64,000 bases of DNA, taken from contig JABAKD010000023.1 of NCBI GenBank assembly GCA_012845835.1, positions 1,847,343 to 1,911,342 of the forward strand. The letters are read 5' to 3'. Every line of letters starts with the position of its first letter. The first letter of the stretch is position 1. Position numbers and translations under genes: made by a program. Origin of the DNA: Undaria pinnatifida. Its lineage: Eukaryota; Sar; Phaeophyceae; Laminariales; Alariaceae. The notes under the pieces are model-generated. The model was given only the letters and a program-made list of their open reading frames with translations. It was not told where the DNA came from and did not search any database. This document shows positions 28,460-41,935 of the stretch, piece by piece.

Positions 28460-28795
28460 TCAAGAGTGAATTCCACCTGTAAGGTGCACACTCCCCTCTT
28501 CTCTTGTGCCTAAAGCGGTTTGTAGTTTTACTTTTTCGGCCCGACTGCCATGTTTTCCGCCCGAAAGGTTTGACGTGGACGATTGAGGGAGCGCCTTGTT
28601 TCCGTAGTAGAAGACCACCGTAATCCGCGGGCTGTCCTCCAGCACCATAATATATTTGCCATCGGCTCGACAGAATTTAAACTTGGGTTCTCCGATAACC
28701 CCAGCCTTCGCCATAGAGGTTGCAGTTTCCCCAACAACGACGATAGCGACCTGCCGATTCCCTGTTGGCGCATCGTGTGCCCGAGCTGGGCGTAA
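28460..28795 (-). CDS. Unrecognised candidate terminal exon
   Basis: Minus-strand frame with balanced, protein-like composition ('VAIVVVGETATSMAKAGVIG' then 'KFKFCRADGKYIMVLEDS', ending in TGA at 28460). Possible acceptors (CAACAG and CGGCAG near 28755-28765) lie just before the hydrophobic start. This would make it the last exon of a spliced gene about 100 residues from its end. I recognise no family, and no upstream exon is evident. Confidence 0.3.
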   Translation of the reverse strand, partial: LRPARAHDAPTGNRQVAIVVVGETATSMAKAGVIGEPKFKFCRADGKYIMVLEDSPRITVVFYYGNKALPQSSTSNLSGGKHGSRAEKVKLQTALGTREEGSVHLTGGIHS

Positions 28796-30705
28796 GGTTT
28801 TTCTAGTCAACCAAACAGATTTTCAAACACGACCACGTACCAGGTACCATTTATCCATAGTTTAGACCGCCAATATTTACAATAAACAATACCACCGTGA
28901 TCTTCTCCAACGACCAGATGCAAAAGTCATGCTTTCGGCAGTAAACATTTTTTCTTAAGGCCATTTCTTATACAGTCGGATTCCGCCAGTCGAAAACGGC
29001 CCTCTTCGACTGGACTTTTTTTCGACTGGAATCTTCTGGTCCTTGTTCTTATCGTCAGTCGAGTCATTTTTATATTTTTTGTGCTCTTCCTAGAGGCGGT
29101 TGGTGTGAGGGACTACTGTTGTACAGCAGTCGAATTCGGTTGGCAGCTCTGTGCTTCGAGCTTTCTCCGCGAGCAACGGCTCGACGAACCCACGTCCCAG
29201 CGAGTTGGTGGCTTTGGGCTCAGCCGAAAGCCGCCAAAGCTACGTTCGTGGAGTTGCACTCAGCCGAGAGCTGCCAAAAACTACAGCAGGCGCAGCCGTT
29301 ATTGGCAGCATGGGAATGATACCGAGCGCTGCTGCCGTCGTGTGATACACGCTTCTGGCGAGCGGAACTAGGAATGCGCCACGCTGACTTGCTGCGAGAA
29401 GCAACAGCAGTGATAGCCACGCCAGCGTCAGCGCCTTGTATGATACTGCAGAGCGTTGGGGTGGTGGTGCTGCCTGTATCACGTCCGTTCTCGAGGAAAG
29501 CATGGGTACGTTGCGTCGTCAGTGGCAGAAGTATATTGCTTTTCATCTACTTCACTGCAGTAAATATAATCAACCACTGGTCCTATGTGACATTCCACTT
29601 AAATCGTCAATGCAGCTGTAAAGGAGTCACACTTCCTCGTTACCGCTCGTATTTCGGAACCGTCGGCCGTTTTGCGCGAGGAGGGTGTGGCACTCGCGTG
29701 CGCTGGCTTGGGGCGGGGTGGCGAACCCCGGCGTAACAAATGATTAGACTACTGAAACCTCATCTTTATTTTTGATCCAAATGACTACGACTGCAAGGAC
29801 GTTAGCCTATTGTGTATTTAAGATATGTTTCCTAGCACGTGAATGCAGTTATGAAAGAGGTAACTTGAGCCTGACACGATTGTTGATTTCGTTAAACCGA
29901 GAATGTGCTGCTCTTTATCCCAGTGTTTATGTTCTTTTCTGAAAGTCATGGGTCTGACGTTGTGTGGTGTGGCACATGTGACATTCACATGCTTATACTA
30001 TATCCTGAGCACCTACTTTATTTAGTGCGGTAGACCCTCTGTTGAAAAATGCACTTTTTGTGTTACTACGTATATAATCGAAATGGTCGCTTGAGCAAGA
30101 GGTATTGAAATTAGCTATATAGTGGTATGCAAGAGTCGTCAAACCACGCTACCAAAACAATGTTATAGCGGTACTGATGAGACACTCTAGGGGAGTATTA
30201 TGCCGAGGTAAGTCGATAACGACCGCGGGATCCATACTTGTCAGGTTTCTGGGCCGTCTTCGATAAAAAATGGAGCGAGGTCAATCACTGGCCGCGTTGT
30301 ATCATAAACGTGCCTCGCCTTGCCCGCTTTTCCCGTCTCTGATGTTGGCGGCCTCGCCTTTTCTTGCCTCGTGTACAGACGACCGCTGCTAGATACCAGG
30401 TATCATTTTGTTTGGGTCGTATACACTACTACTAGTAGTCATGCTCCGGCCGAGGGATGAGGTCAAACGGTATTGAAAAACCTAGCTGGGTCTTGTCCGC
30501 GCGAATCGCGAGGTGTTTGAAGAGCCACATACGAGTATACGGGCGGCGCATGTTTTTCATGTTACCAAGCCTCATTTATTGAGAATTCACCATCATACGG
30601 ATCTTCCCACTCGGCTCCAATCCAGTCGAAAGGTAATTCTTCAAGCGTAAGGAACGTACTGCTATTTGATTTGGTTGAGAATTACAAAGCACAGGTTTTT
30701 GACTG
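28796..30705. other. No recognisable gene
   Basis: Contains short inverted 'TCGACTGG'/'CCAGTCGA' motifs near 28985-29035 and diverged internal similarity at 29160-29290 ('GCCGAAAGCCGCCAAAGCTA' versus 'GCCGAGAGCTGCCAAAAACT'). Other ORFs are short and unconvincing. Confidence 0.4.
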
Positions 30706-32413
30706 TTGGACATGTCCAAGAAGAGATGCGCAGCGAAGGTTCTGGGACTATTGCTTATAGCATTTGTTAGTTTTGGTCATGTTGTCAAGACTGGAACCGC
30801 CGCCATAGTAAACAAGAACATGATTTTCTGCTTTAGTTACGGAATGATATGGTTCTATGTTGAATCAGACAGAGTCTTTGGTGGACAATCGAAGTTGCAT
30901 TTCTACAACCGTTCGACGTTTTCACGAGCCAATGCCGTAGACAGTTACCGTAATGAAGGAGGAAAACTTTCGGTGCTGATTCGCGGATCAATTGTGTGTG
31001 CTGTCGGCAGAAAACCCACTTGGTATATATATATCGCTAAAAAAAAATTTGTTTTCAGTAACATAATAATAAAACGCTGTTTTTCGTTGAATTCACGATG
31101 GACAGGTGTGTACGGCTCAAATGGGGACATATTGTGTGCTGGCGACATCCCGACTCTGGAGCTATTATGGGGCGCTGTTCACATGTCACTTGCACAAGGC
31201 AAGCTTACTGCAACGTCGCCGGCAGAAACCACCCAGAATACTGCAAGCAACATGCTGAAAACGGGATGGTGAATGTTCGCAGCAAACGTTGCTCACATCA
31301 TACGTGCACGAAATTGACGAGTTTCAATCTCGTCGGCAGGAAACCGGCAGTATATTGTAAGCAATATGCCGATGATGGTATGGTATTAATAGATGTACGC
31401 AGAAGGCCTTGTTATCACGACACATGCTCGAATGTACCAAGCTTCATTGTTGTTGGCAGTAAGACTGCAGTGTACTGCAAACAACACGCAGATGATGGCA
31501 TGGTAGACGTACGTAGCAAGCGTTGTTAGCTCGACACATGCATGAAGTTCCCTGGCTACAATGATGTTGGTAGGAAAACTGCGGTGTACTACAGACAACA
31601 TAAAAAGATGGCATGGTAGACGTACGGAGTAAACGCTGTTAACACGACTTGTGCGAGAAACAACCGAGTTTTGATGTCCGCGGCAGCAAGACCGCAGTTT
31701 ATTGTAGACAGCATGCAGACGATTATGTGGTGGACGTGTGCAGCAGGCGTTGTTTACACGTTACATGCACGACGGGACCGAGCTTCAACGTTCTCGGCAG
31801 CAGGACAGGATTGCACTGCAAACAGCATGCGGATCATTCCATGGTAAACGTATAAAAAAACGATGCTGGATAGACTCGTGCACAAACCACCCGAGCTACA
31901 ACGTAGTTGACCGTAGGACGGTGCTGTCCTGCGAGCAATTTGTAAAGGATAACATGGTAGACGCACGCAGTAGTCGCAGTTCACACAGCACGTGCGGCAC
32001 ACCACCGCTTGTCAGTGTTCGCTTTAAAAAACAGCCGTTGTATTGCAAGCAGCATACCATGAATGGCGTAGCGGATGTCCACGTCAACCGTTGCTTGCAC
32101 GACTCCTGTAACTGATGGCCGAGGTGGGATATTTCAAGAGACGGTTTGCCATCTGTATGCTCCCGTCATAGGAAATATCTGATGGCGGAATTGGTGATAT
32201 TTTTCGACCAAAAGCGTGAGACCACGGGTTGTCGTTGGTGGCTAAATGGGGACTCCCCGCGACACGGCCTACTCACTGCCCCGAGCATGGCCGGCTCATA
32301 GACGGTATGTCGCCCATTGTGGGAGTTGATTGCAGAAGGGATAGATCGTCCAATTCGTCGTACCGTGCCCAACGGGGTCCGTCGCTCTATGTCAAAGCCG
32401 AATGTTTTTAATA
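30706..32413 (+). pseudogene. Degenerate EsV-1-7 repeat gene
   Basis: EsV-1-7 proteins are cysteine-rich repeat proteins first named from the phaeovirus EsV-1; Ectocarpus IMMEDIATE UPRIGHT belongs to the family. From about 31076 to 32110 there are nine to ten units of C-x4-C-x16-C-x2-H-x12, for example 'CSHVTCTRQAYCNVAGRN' and 'CYHDTCSNVPSFIVVGSK'. The reading frame is broken by in-frame stops at 31527-31529, near 31640, 31854 and 32113, and by frame changes near 31130, 31600 and 32250. The end (32230-32413, 'THCPEHGRLIDGMS' to 'SLYVKAECF') matches the C-terminus of the intact gene at 62770. The first 350 bp opens with a signal-peptide-like 'MSKKRCAAKVLGLLLIAFVS', whose link to the repeats is uncertain. 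Confidence 0.85.
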
Positions 32414-35400
32414 AATTGTTTCACAATGTGTATCATATTTTTTTTTTTTTTTGTCTAACTCGATCCGGTGGCCGTCGTTATCCTTTTCGTTTTAGTGACT
32501 TATAGAAGTTCGTGCCGCCTGCGTTATCGTTGTACTTGCGACGTCATTGGCAACCGGCCAGCAAGTTAAATGTAGGGCGCCTTTCAGAGGTTTTTAGGTA
32601 TGCGACACGGTAACTCAATGTAGACATAGGCGATGTTGGTGGCCGAATTTTTGTTGCATGCTTTATGCCCCGTCTGTTTGGAGGGGGGTATGGCCTGATT
32701 CCGCCTATGGGCATCTTGACGTGTCTTGGCCTGGTCTTGCAGCAATGACATAGTGTGGCAACACTTTTTTATAATGATGAATAGCGCATTGTGCTGTAAT
32801 ACATGAAGTTGACGTTTGTTCGTAAGATCACAAACTGCTATGCCGGACAACCTTCGTGTTGCGCAACAAATCAGCCAACAAAGTGCACGACAGATTATAT
32901 AGGTGCCGTTATGTTGACGAAAGAGGCGTGCCTTCATCGTGACAAATTTGCAATTTTTCCTACAGTTACAAAAAAATGGCATACTGGAAGCGAATTACAT
33001 CAAAATACTGCAAAATACTTAGTCCAATGTCCGGTCGCACATGACGATACAGGTTTCTAGATGGTGCATAGTTGGTTGGGCAAGGTGTAGTTGATAGTTT
33101 ATTAAACCGTTGATAAAGGAACATGTTGTGTCTGACGCCTATCAACCGAACAAAATTTTCTCCAGAATAATTTCAGTGTTAAGTAGCATTCGATGTATAT
33201 AATTCGTCAAGTCGGTTTTCACGGTTGGATGGTCGCGGTCGTATGAACAACGTAGTCTTGAAGCAGAAATGCCAACGCCATAGGAAGAATGCGCCACTTC
33301 TAGACAAAGGACCTCAATTTTCTATGCTTCCTACGTGATATGAGTAGTAGGCTAAAAATATACAATATTTGTTCAAGGAGCCGACTGAGGTCTCTTTGTA
33401 ACGTTTACCTGCAGACTGCGTCTCTTCATGAAAGGTTCCGCATTCCGTGGTTTGATTATTTAAAACGTACTGCTGTTGTTGTTGTTTTAGAAACGTCCGC
33501 CAAAACAAAATAAATTAACTACGTCCGGTGAATACTACGCTTTTCCGCCTAGAACACAAGATACGAAGAAGGAGAACAAGTGAAAAGATCCAATGTGCAA
33601 ATTGACGTCACATGGCCGCGGGTATCCACCCAACTACTACAGCATAATGTTTCCCTGTTCCTACAACTAACCAACTCGCGGCTACAAACTACAGCGGTTG
33701 GGCTGTCTGCACCGTACGAGCCGCACGGCAATCGTGAGCACATACAAACCCATGGAGATTCCCACGAGATATATATATATACTACCGGGTAATAATTACA
33801 TTGCGTCAGTCGCATTTTGATACCGTGTCGGACAATATTTTCTCATTTCACTAGAAGTACTTCATATTATGCGGATGACCTACGTCAACATCACGAGGAG
33901 GACTCTGTTAGAGGCTGAGGCCATCTTGCGCATTGATTTTGTGCTGCATCATCCAACACCTTATAGTTGGTTTAGCTCCTGGTCTCTTTGCCTGTCCGCT
34001 TCGTTCACCAGGGATAAGGGTAACATTCCACCGTTCTATGGAATAGATATTCAGCGTTTTTCAAGTCACAATTGAGTGAAGAACCGGACACGGTTAACGG
34101 CCTGGGTAAACATAATATATTGTGTTCATGGGTCATGGGTAAAACATATATGTGATGTACATCCCGCACTTAATCTATTCACACAGTAATAAGGTGTAGC
34201 CGTCAAATACTTTACTGTGTCCAACAGGCCAATTACACCAAACCGTGTGGCAAACCGGCATGGCACTTCGGAGAGTTTTGGCAGCTGTGCGGATTACGCA
34301 TTAATCATCAATGTTAACGTTGCCTATATCCGCGGAACAGACGATCGCAAAGGTGTTTAGAGATCGGCTAGGCTAAGCACAGCGTCAGTGCACCTCAAAA
34401 AATAGAGAGAAGCACGTGATGTGATAGGAGATAACATGTAGCATTCCTCCATGTGACTTTCGAAGGTATCATGTGGACATAGCTAGAGGCATTTACCTCT
34501 GCGATATTTTTTGCGCTCTAGCAGAGGTAGGGGGGTATTTCTTCGTAGCAACTTCTTATTCGAGGCGTCACGAGTTTCATGTTGGCTCCGTCCCAGACGC
34601 CCAGCAGCAGTAGAATGGTTTCCCCTCACGATGCGACCTCTCAAGTATAGACCTTGTATTTGTTTCAGTAGTTAATTTAAGAGGCTTAGTCAGGGTTTTG
34701 GGCAAACAAAAATCATGAGGGTGAGGACTCGACTGAACGCAAGGTACACATGAGCCGAAGTCTGTGGCATCGAACTGGGCTTGTGCGCTCAGGTAAACAT
34801 GTATCACAAACAGAGAGTGCCGTATTTAAACGGACCATGTCCACCTGCGTTCAACCTAAACACCGAATCTGGGTGTGAACCGATCCAATCCAATCTGTTC
34901 CAGAGGTAGCCGTAGGTTCGAAAGTGGCATCCGTGGATCTTTTCGAGCCGACCGTACCAAAGCCGTTCCACGGCAATTTCATCGCTTACGTTATCGTTAA
35001 CCTTCCAAAAAAAGATGCATAGCTCGAACTTGCAGACGTGTGTTTCAGATGGTTGGCACAGATCGTGACATAAAACTAACATATACTTGCGGAGACCGAG
35101 TGATGTCGTAAGTCACAAACGTGGACTGCGTGGAAAAACATAGACAGGGAGGGTGACCTGAGCTAGAAGGTCATTATCTGCGGTAATTTTAATCGAGACG
35201 TAGGTGAAGATAGATGCAGCAGCACGTACTGCTCCACTCCATTCCTGAATAATGTAACGTGCGAATGCGTCAACAGTATCTAGCTGACATTTTCGGACTG
35301 CATGGTACACCCCCACAATGGGGGAGGCGGGGGAGTAGTGGCTATGGCCGGGTGGAAAATTGCGTTCTAACGACAAGTCGGCCGTGCAGCTATTATATAC

Positions 35401-37674
35401 GAAATTTAGATCGCGGCTTACACGTGGACTAAAAACACCAGATCAGCAGTTTGCTGTTCGTTCGTGAGCTGTGGAAAGTGCATTTGCAACTACGTACCTC
35501 TCCCTAATCTCATATTATTATCATTCACAACGCCGAATAAATCTATTTTGTAGCACAGCTGCCTACCTCACGTCGGTCGGTCAATCGATCGTTTAGTGCC
35601 GTGGCGCCGTGAATAAAAACCATGACATATGTGCTATAAGAGATAAAATCAAAGTATTGGTAACAAAAGCCCTGACAAAACCGCGGTCGTTTCCTCCACG
35701 TTGTTTTTTTTTTATTTCTCATCGATGGGGGTTGCTTGGGGCTAGAGACGAGGGCACGTTGATCTGGCCTATCTTGGGCTGGAGAGATTTTATGGAAGTG
35801 TAAAAATAAAAACATGCAGGCTGTGGTTTTAGGGTCTATTGAACTTGCGGCACGAGAGCTACCACTTTGTTCTGTTATTAATCGAATAATTTTACACAAT
35901 ATGACATCTGATGGCGTCGGTTGTGTAATGCATGGCGCAACCCGGGCGGCGATTTGGTTTATCAATCCTGTGTAGGTCTTTACGCTCAATATTGTCGCAC
36001 TATGGTGTTGGGGATCACGTGTGGGTTTCGTACGTACCATATATACGGATACATATTGTTTATTTTACTGTTCCTACGCGATGAGGGCGCTACCATAAAA
36101 GAGCGAAAACGGCGAATTGTGCCGATGCTGTCATATTATGCTTGGAGAGGTGGTCTCCAGGCCTGTTGATCTTATATGTAACTCGACGCTGTTCGTAGAG
36201 CGTGGTGGAATATTTTCCAATTTTCTTCCACGATAATTACACAACGTACACGCAGACGTTCGAAGTGTGGTACGTTTTAGATCATTATCAAGAATCTTTA
36301 GTTTTGAACATGTTCGGAAACCAATGAGGTGACTGAAGAAACCCTGCTGAATTGAAGCAGGGCCGCTTATCTTGCCTAAACGTCTGAGGTTATATGAATC
36401 TGTCCACCACGCTCAAGTATGTTACCGGCACCCCAATATATCTTTGGTGAAATACTAATCGCTCACACCGGCGTTAGATGAAGGTTGACACACTAGGGGC
36501 TCGGAGGGCCATGTCGTCGCAGCGTCGTGGCGAATCTCGAGAGATGTTCGCCCCTCCCCTCTTAAACGGAGCGATCCCGCGGTAGGGTTGCAGCATCATC
36601 GGATCAGTCCCGTAGGTCATCGGTTGAAGAGCTCAATGTCTCACCCAACAAATAGGCTTGGAAGGCGTTAATTCGCACAACCCAGCGAGCTTCTATGCCT
36701 TAGTTCTAGACCAAGATTTACTCGTGAAATTGCTCCACCTACGGTAGTTCCTCTCTTGAGGAACTCAATCGCCATGGGACGTTTTGGCGTCAAATGTGCA
36801 ACCACTACCGTAGGATGACTCGACGTTAAATGCTTTCGTTCCTTAACTTCGTATTTGCCAAATCAATATGAAATATATCTCTCGGCCACGCTAAACTACA
36901 GCTGGCGGCAAAGGCATTTCGACTGGTTAGGTATATGTTCATTGACGCATTGTATACAGGGTATCCCTTCGTGAAGTTCGAGATATCGCCCCGATCATAC
37001 CCTTCGCTATCGATGGTAAACTCTCGTGGCGAGAACAATCAAGTGTCTTTTTTACAAGGCTACATCCGGTAGGTAATCCAGACTAACCAGGACCCGATAT
37101 GAGTTTTCTGTCAGCTTGGTACTCTAGAGATTACAACGCTATGCTTTGGCATATGCCGTATCTCAATGTGCTGAAGTGCTCTTCGCTACGTGGGAAATTC
37201 GACAATGTCATCGAGCAGCTGAAGAGAAAAATTAACAAAAGATGTGAGTTTCACGAGGCAGGTTTCAGACCAGGAACCTTGCATATACAATAACGGGGAA
37301 AGACTGTGGATGGATATGGACTATACGAAAGCATGAGTGCAGCAAGAGAACCGCCTGGATTCGGAGAAAGCATAGCGAACAGAGCATTATAACGGCACGC
37401 AACTTTTCTTTGTGGGACAGATGTCGCAGATTTGTACAGACAGCATAGCAAAAAAAAATCAAAAGACAGCAGATTAACCTGATGAACAGTACGTTAAGAC
37501 TACAGCAGACAGAGTAGGAAATACCACACATACCCATCCACAGAGGGAGCTCCCGAGCGAGAGCGCACGGCAGTCTACCATCCAGAACGCCAACCAGGTA
37601 CTACTAGGTACTAGGCACCAAGTAATAGTCCAGAAGCCCAAACCGGCACGAAACTGATACGTAACTGTCATAAT
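32414..37674. other. Long stretch without a recognisable gene
   Basis: I see a T run at 32437-32450 and a TA run at 33769-33779. Two minus-strand ORFs, 35376-35113 ('YHAVRKCQLDTVDAFARYII') and 35082-34804 ('NVSDEIAVERLWYGRLEKIH'), have a protein-like composition but no recognised domain and may be relics of one gene or transposon. Nothing else stands out over this 5.2 kb. Confidence 0.4.
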
Positions 37675-37886
37675 GAAAATCCCAAATCAACAGTACACTC
37701 TTTCACATCTGCGTCTCAACGTCGACGGATCGTAGTGACACAATTTTTTGTTAGCCTAACGAGAGCCCATCTAAAGTGATCAATCATCGTCTAATCCGTC
37801 CTCAATCATGTTCGAGCTCGTCTCGCCACGGCTCCGTGTTAGCCTCGAGAGACTCTTATCGCTTTGTCACCAAAACGTTTCTAACA
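37675..37886 (+). repeat. Left LTR of the copia element
   Basis: Shares with 43363-43569 the blocks 'CACATCTGCGTCT', 'AGTGACACAA', 'AAAGTGAT', 'CACCATCGTCTAA'-like, 'CTCGTCTCGCCACGGCTC' and a final 'GTCACC...TAACA'. The start is set by the TG at 37675 and is approximate. Confidence 0.65.
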
Positions 37887-38050
37887 GGTTATGAGCCTCG
37901 GTAGCGTTTAACACACAGCGCATGAACACCACCAGCGTTGGAGCACAAGACTGGTGATTTTCCTCCAACACTACGCATGAAACATGGAAAGAAATGTGAG
38001 TCGACTCGAACGTCATTGGCACAACGTGCACGGGGAAAGATACCTTCGTG

Positions 38051-38275
38051 GGCAGACCGGCGAGCTTCAGGCGATCTGCGTATTAAATCAAGCTGAACGA
38101 GAAGTGCAAGTCCGGCGGACGGACCGGCACGCTTCAGGATATCTTGGTACAAGATCGAGCTGAAAGAGAAAAGGAAGCCCGGTGGACAGACCGGCATGCT
38201 TCACGCTATCTGCGTACAAGATCGAGCTGAAAAAAGAAAAAAGGAAAGCCGGGCGAGCGGGTCGGCACTCCTCAG
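38051..38275 (+). repeat. Tandem repeat, about 68-70 bp unit, in the copia leader
   Basis: Three to four units, each with 'GGACAGACCGGC-GCTTCA', 'ATCTGCGTACAAGATCGAGC' and 'TGAAA-GAGAAAAGGAAG-CCGG'. It lies between the putative primer-binding site and gag. Confidence 0.7.
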
Positions 38276-38671
38276 GCGTCTCACGGACAGGATGGAGCTG
38301 CGTTTGAGAATATACACGACGGCAAAGACCAGCACAAGCAACGCGGTAATGGCAGTCATTGGGGGCCTCGGTAACGCGGTGATATTAACCACAATATATA
38401 TAATATATCTAGATTCGATGCAACCAAATCGCAGAACTATCGCAAATGGAGCTCGCAGAACGGGCGTAGGTACGTCTACGCCAAACAAACACGTGCTTGA
38501 TGCTCTGTACGGATCGGTTGAAGCGTTACCAGCGATCACAGACAGTGACACCCTCAACACCCGGACAAATCTGATGGAAGTTCAACGCTAGAAGCGAACC
38601 TGCGAGACCCTCTTCCCCGTACTCTACCTCGTAACTAGCGTCCGTGCAGCTACACTATTTCGACAACATAA

Positions 38672-38986
38672 ATGCAGGACTTCGGCGGGGGATCTAGAGA
38701 CGGACAGAAGACTTGGAATGCTTTGTACTCCAAGGACAACAGCAACAGCAAGGAAGAAAGGCGGGCCTGCTACGAGAAGCTTGTGAGCTTTCAGATGGAG
38801 GATGGGGTAGATCCTGATTACTGTACTATCAAGCGAATAGAGATTCGAAGGCGGCTGCATGAAATGGAAGAGAAACTGTCGGACGACAGGTTTAAAATTA
38901 TTTTAGTGCAAGGCCTGACTGACGACTACGAGTTCGTAAAGATGACGAACTTTCACTCCTCAACCTTTGGCGTTAATGTAATTTAA
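38672..38986 (+). pseudogene. Copia Gag fragment (UBN2-type)
   Basis: The frame encodes 'WNALYSKDNSNSKEERRACY', 'EKLVSFQMEDGVDP' and 'DDRFKIILVQGLTDDYEFVK', which match the conserved pattern of copia Gag (W-x2-L, E-K-L, the M-x-x-G-x-D-P turn, and a hydrophobic Q-G-L followed by Y-x-x-V-K). It stops at 38984. A zinc knuckle follows in other frames at about 39085-39150 ('CHKCHEFGHIKRDSTNC', in which the last Cys is displaced from the usual C-x2-C-x4-H-x4-C spacing). Confidence 0.75.
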
Positions 38987-39084
38987 CTAATGACAAGAAA
39001 CTTGTACACCGACCACATATCGAGACCAGGATATGATAAAAAGCTTGCCTTCAGAGGGAGCGGTAATGACAGCCACCAAATGGA

Positions 39085-39600
39085 CACAGAAGGTACGATG
39101 CCACAAATGCCATGAATTCGGACATATCAAGCGAGACAGCACAAACTGTAATGAAGGGGCACCTGGTACACCAATATCGTGTTTGCTACGCACACAGCGA
39201 TACCGAGTGCAACGCTCAGAGAAGGAAGCGCAATACGGTGAGCCAACCACAGGACAAAGTACAAAGTGCTTACACAGCGACTGAGTCGACGGCGCGGGAC
39301 GAAGAAGACGACGTCGGAAATGTTTTTTTTGCGTCTGGGTGGACCCTATCAGCAGCGTTTCAGGGAACTGCGCGACCAACCGGGAGAAGGAAGAGTAGTG
39401 CTGACACGTCTAGACTTCCTCGTAGAACCTTGACATTACTGCTGAATAGAGGAGCATCTTCGCACTACTTTGATGATAAACTTGACCCCAGTTTGAATGA
39501 AAAGCTTTTAAACAACAAGCCACTCGAGAAATCCCACAAGATACTGACCGTAGGACGACACGTTCTGTCGGAAACAACGATGTGTACAATTCAGGGAAAA
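39085..39600 (+). pseudogene. Zinc knuckle and aspartic protease remnant of the copia element
   Basis: A knuckle-like motif near 39085-39150 is followed by 'TLLLNRGASSHYFDD' near 39430-39475. Copia proteases have D-S-G-A-S-S-H at this point, so the catalytic Asp is lost (N-R-G-A-S). The downstream text 'ILTVGRHVLSETTMCTIQGK' fits the protease body. Confidence 0.6.
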
Positions 39601-40289
39601 AATCATCCACACGGACGGCAACAAGCATCCAGTAAAACGTGCAGGCTTGGTCGCACCAGGGGGACACAATCGTTTATGAAAACTGCTACTGCTGCTGCCC
39701 AAAGTCGACAACAACAGTTCTCTGTGGGTACAGCTTGGAAAGCAAATATACACACCAGATGTACAGACACAAGACGGCGCCAGTGACAGAGCCCCAACGT
39801 CACCTTCATCGACACCCCAGCATCGACACGTTCTGATTCCACAGGGGGCGACACCGCTGGCCGCGCCTTCAGTACTCACGAAGACAGCTCGCCGGCAGAA
39901 AACACGGAGGACATCTGTATCACGTTCCGTGAGGAGATAGCTCCCGAAAAAAAGTGTCGAAGTTCACCAGTAGGAATATGGGCCACTTAACATTGGCTGG
40001 CGAGGAGAAGCCGGCCGCTGAAGGCGCCGGCAGTGACCAGACACTGGAGGCGACCCTGACAGGAGCATTGCTGACAGACCACGAACTCGGTCACAAACGC
40101 GCAAAGTGTCTCCTACTTCCGGTCTCACACAAAGGACTAAACCCTCACCAGCAGCGTGAACTGCGTAACCTGCGATTGTTACTAGCCCAATGTCAAGGGA
40201 TGGAGAGGTAGCGCACGTAAAAAAAAACACGATGGAATACGTGCTGGTAGGTGAGACAGAACACAGGTCAGATGGGGCACAATAGCACG

Positions 40290-41240
40290 GGTTGAAGTAT
40301 ACTATGGCTACGCCCTAGATACTGGAAACTCCGTCTCTGAGCACAATTCCGATGGGGAAATCATTACAATCCCGAATACATTCGAGTAGGTGATGAAATC
40401 TCCACAAGTGACAAAGAGGAAAGAAGGCACAAACAAGGAGAATGACAGCCTCCAAAAACACGCAGTCTTCGACCTGATATATCCGGACTCAGTACCACCG
40501 GAGCTTAAGGTGATCGGGACCAAACGGGTTTTTAACGTTAAAGCCGGTCAAACGTTGAAATGCAGATTTGTGGTTCAGGGCTGGGGACGAGGGTCGGCAA
40601 TCGATTGTGGCTGAACATATTTATCTGTATGCCGCATATAAAGCATACGCATGGCACTCGCTATAGCTGCAAGTAAAAACTCGGATGTACTCCAGCTTGA
40701 TGTATAGACGACGTTTCTAAACGCCGAGGTACCGGAGGAGGGGTATGTGAGGACTCCTCTGGGCTACAATTCGACGCTTCAAATGGACTTTCCAAGGTGA
40801 TGAAACTCAAGCAGAGCTTGTATGAACTTCGTCGATGCCCTCGTTACTGATCCAACACCATCGGCGATTCACCGAGGGACATGGGATTCACATTGACTGC
40901 GTCTGATCCATAAGTTTACACCTTCGGCTCGGACGACAACCTCAGCAATCCAGACATGTACGTAGACAACCTCCTTCTTCCCCAAAGAGACACACCCCTA
41001 CTGAAGGACGTTAAAAGGCAGTTGATGGGCGGATGCACCATGGCCGACATGGGAGACGTCTCGATGGTGCTAGGCATGCGAGTTTCCAGAGATAGGGAGG
41101 CTACGACCCTGACCATTAGCCAACAGCACTACACCAGATCAGTCCATGCACCATTCGGCATTGCTAATACAACCCAGTTCACACGACGGAGCAGGAACGG
41201 AGTTTTATTTTTCTGGAGCAGCTGGACACGATGCTGATAG
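40290..41240 (+). pseudogene. Copia reverse transcriptase remnant
   Basis: Recognisable blocks across three frames: 'LIYPDSVPPELKVIGTKRVF', 'CRFVVQGWGRGSAIDCG', 'LAIAASKNSDVLQLDV', 'TTFLNAEVPEEGYVRTPLGY', then 'MYVDNLLLPQRDTPLLKDVK' and 'VLGMRVSRDREATTLTISQQ'. The catalytic box reads YVDN in place of YVDD. Stops occur within and between the blocks. Confidence 0.8.
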
Positions 41241-41259
41241 ACATTACATGCATCCAACT

Positions 41260-41935
41260 TCACCAGGATATCATAGGGTCGCTGATGTTCTTGAGTCAAT
41301 GCACTCGCTACGACATCACCTACGCCGTCAAACCACTAGTCCGAGCCATGAGGAAATCGTCTAAGCTGCATGTGACAGCAGAAAAACATATTCTCCTCAA
41401 CCTAAAATGAAATATGGGCCTAGCAAAGAAATACAAGACAGGGTATATCGAAATGACGGGCACTCCTATGCAAGCTAGGAAACAACCCTGACAAGGGCAA
41501 GTCAATCGCCTGGTGCTCGTTCATGCTGGCTGGAGAACTACTTAGATTCAAGACTGACTTCCCAAACGTGACGGCCTTGCCGATTCTGGAGGAGGAACTA
41601 GTCTTACGAGCACACACAAGTAAGGAGGTGGTGAATCTATCAAACACGATGGCCGAGCTGGCATTTGGAAAATGTTTCGAAAGTGTAACGCTCATTGGCG
41701 ACAACAACGGAGCCCTACATACAGCAGGAAACAACACGTACAGCGTTCGAACGAAACACATCTATCTGCGCTTCTTTTACTCGAAGGAGCTAGTTAATGA
41801 CGGCAAAATCACCATCCACCACGTCGCTACACAGAAACAACTAGCAGACGTAAGGACTTAATTCCTCACGAAGGGCGCGTATCTGCACTTAATGAACTTT
41901 ATCGAGGCACACACTACAAGAAATGAAGTCTAAGG
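41260..41935 (+). pseudogene. Copia RNase H remnant
   Basis: Opens with 'SQCTRYDITYAVKPLVRAMR', the usual start of the copia RT-RNase H connection, and continues to 'LIGDNNGALHTAGNNTYSVR', 'TKHIYLRFFYSKELV' and 'HHVATQKQLADVRT'. These are conserved RNase H landmarks. Several stops and shifts. Confidence 0.8.

Noticed and set aside
30706-32413. Integrated phaeovirus genome
   Set aside because: EsV-1-7 repeats alone do not show a provirus, because the family is abundant in brown algal nuclear genomes. No capsid, polymerase or other viral core gene is recognisable in the window.
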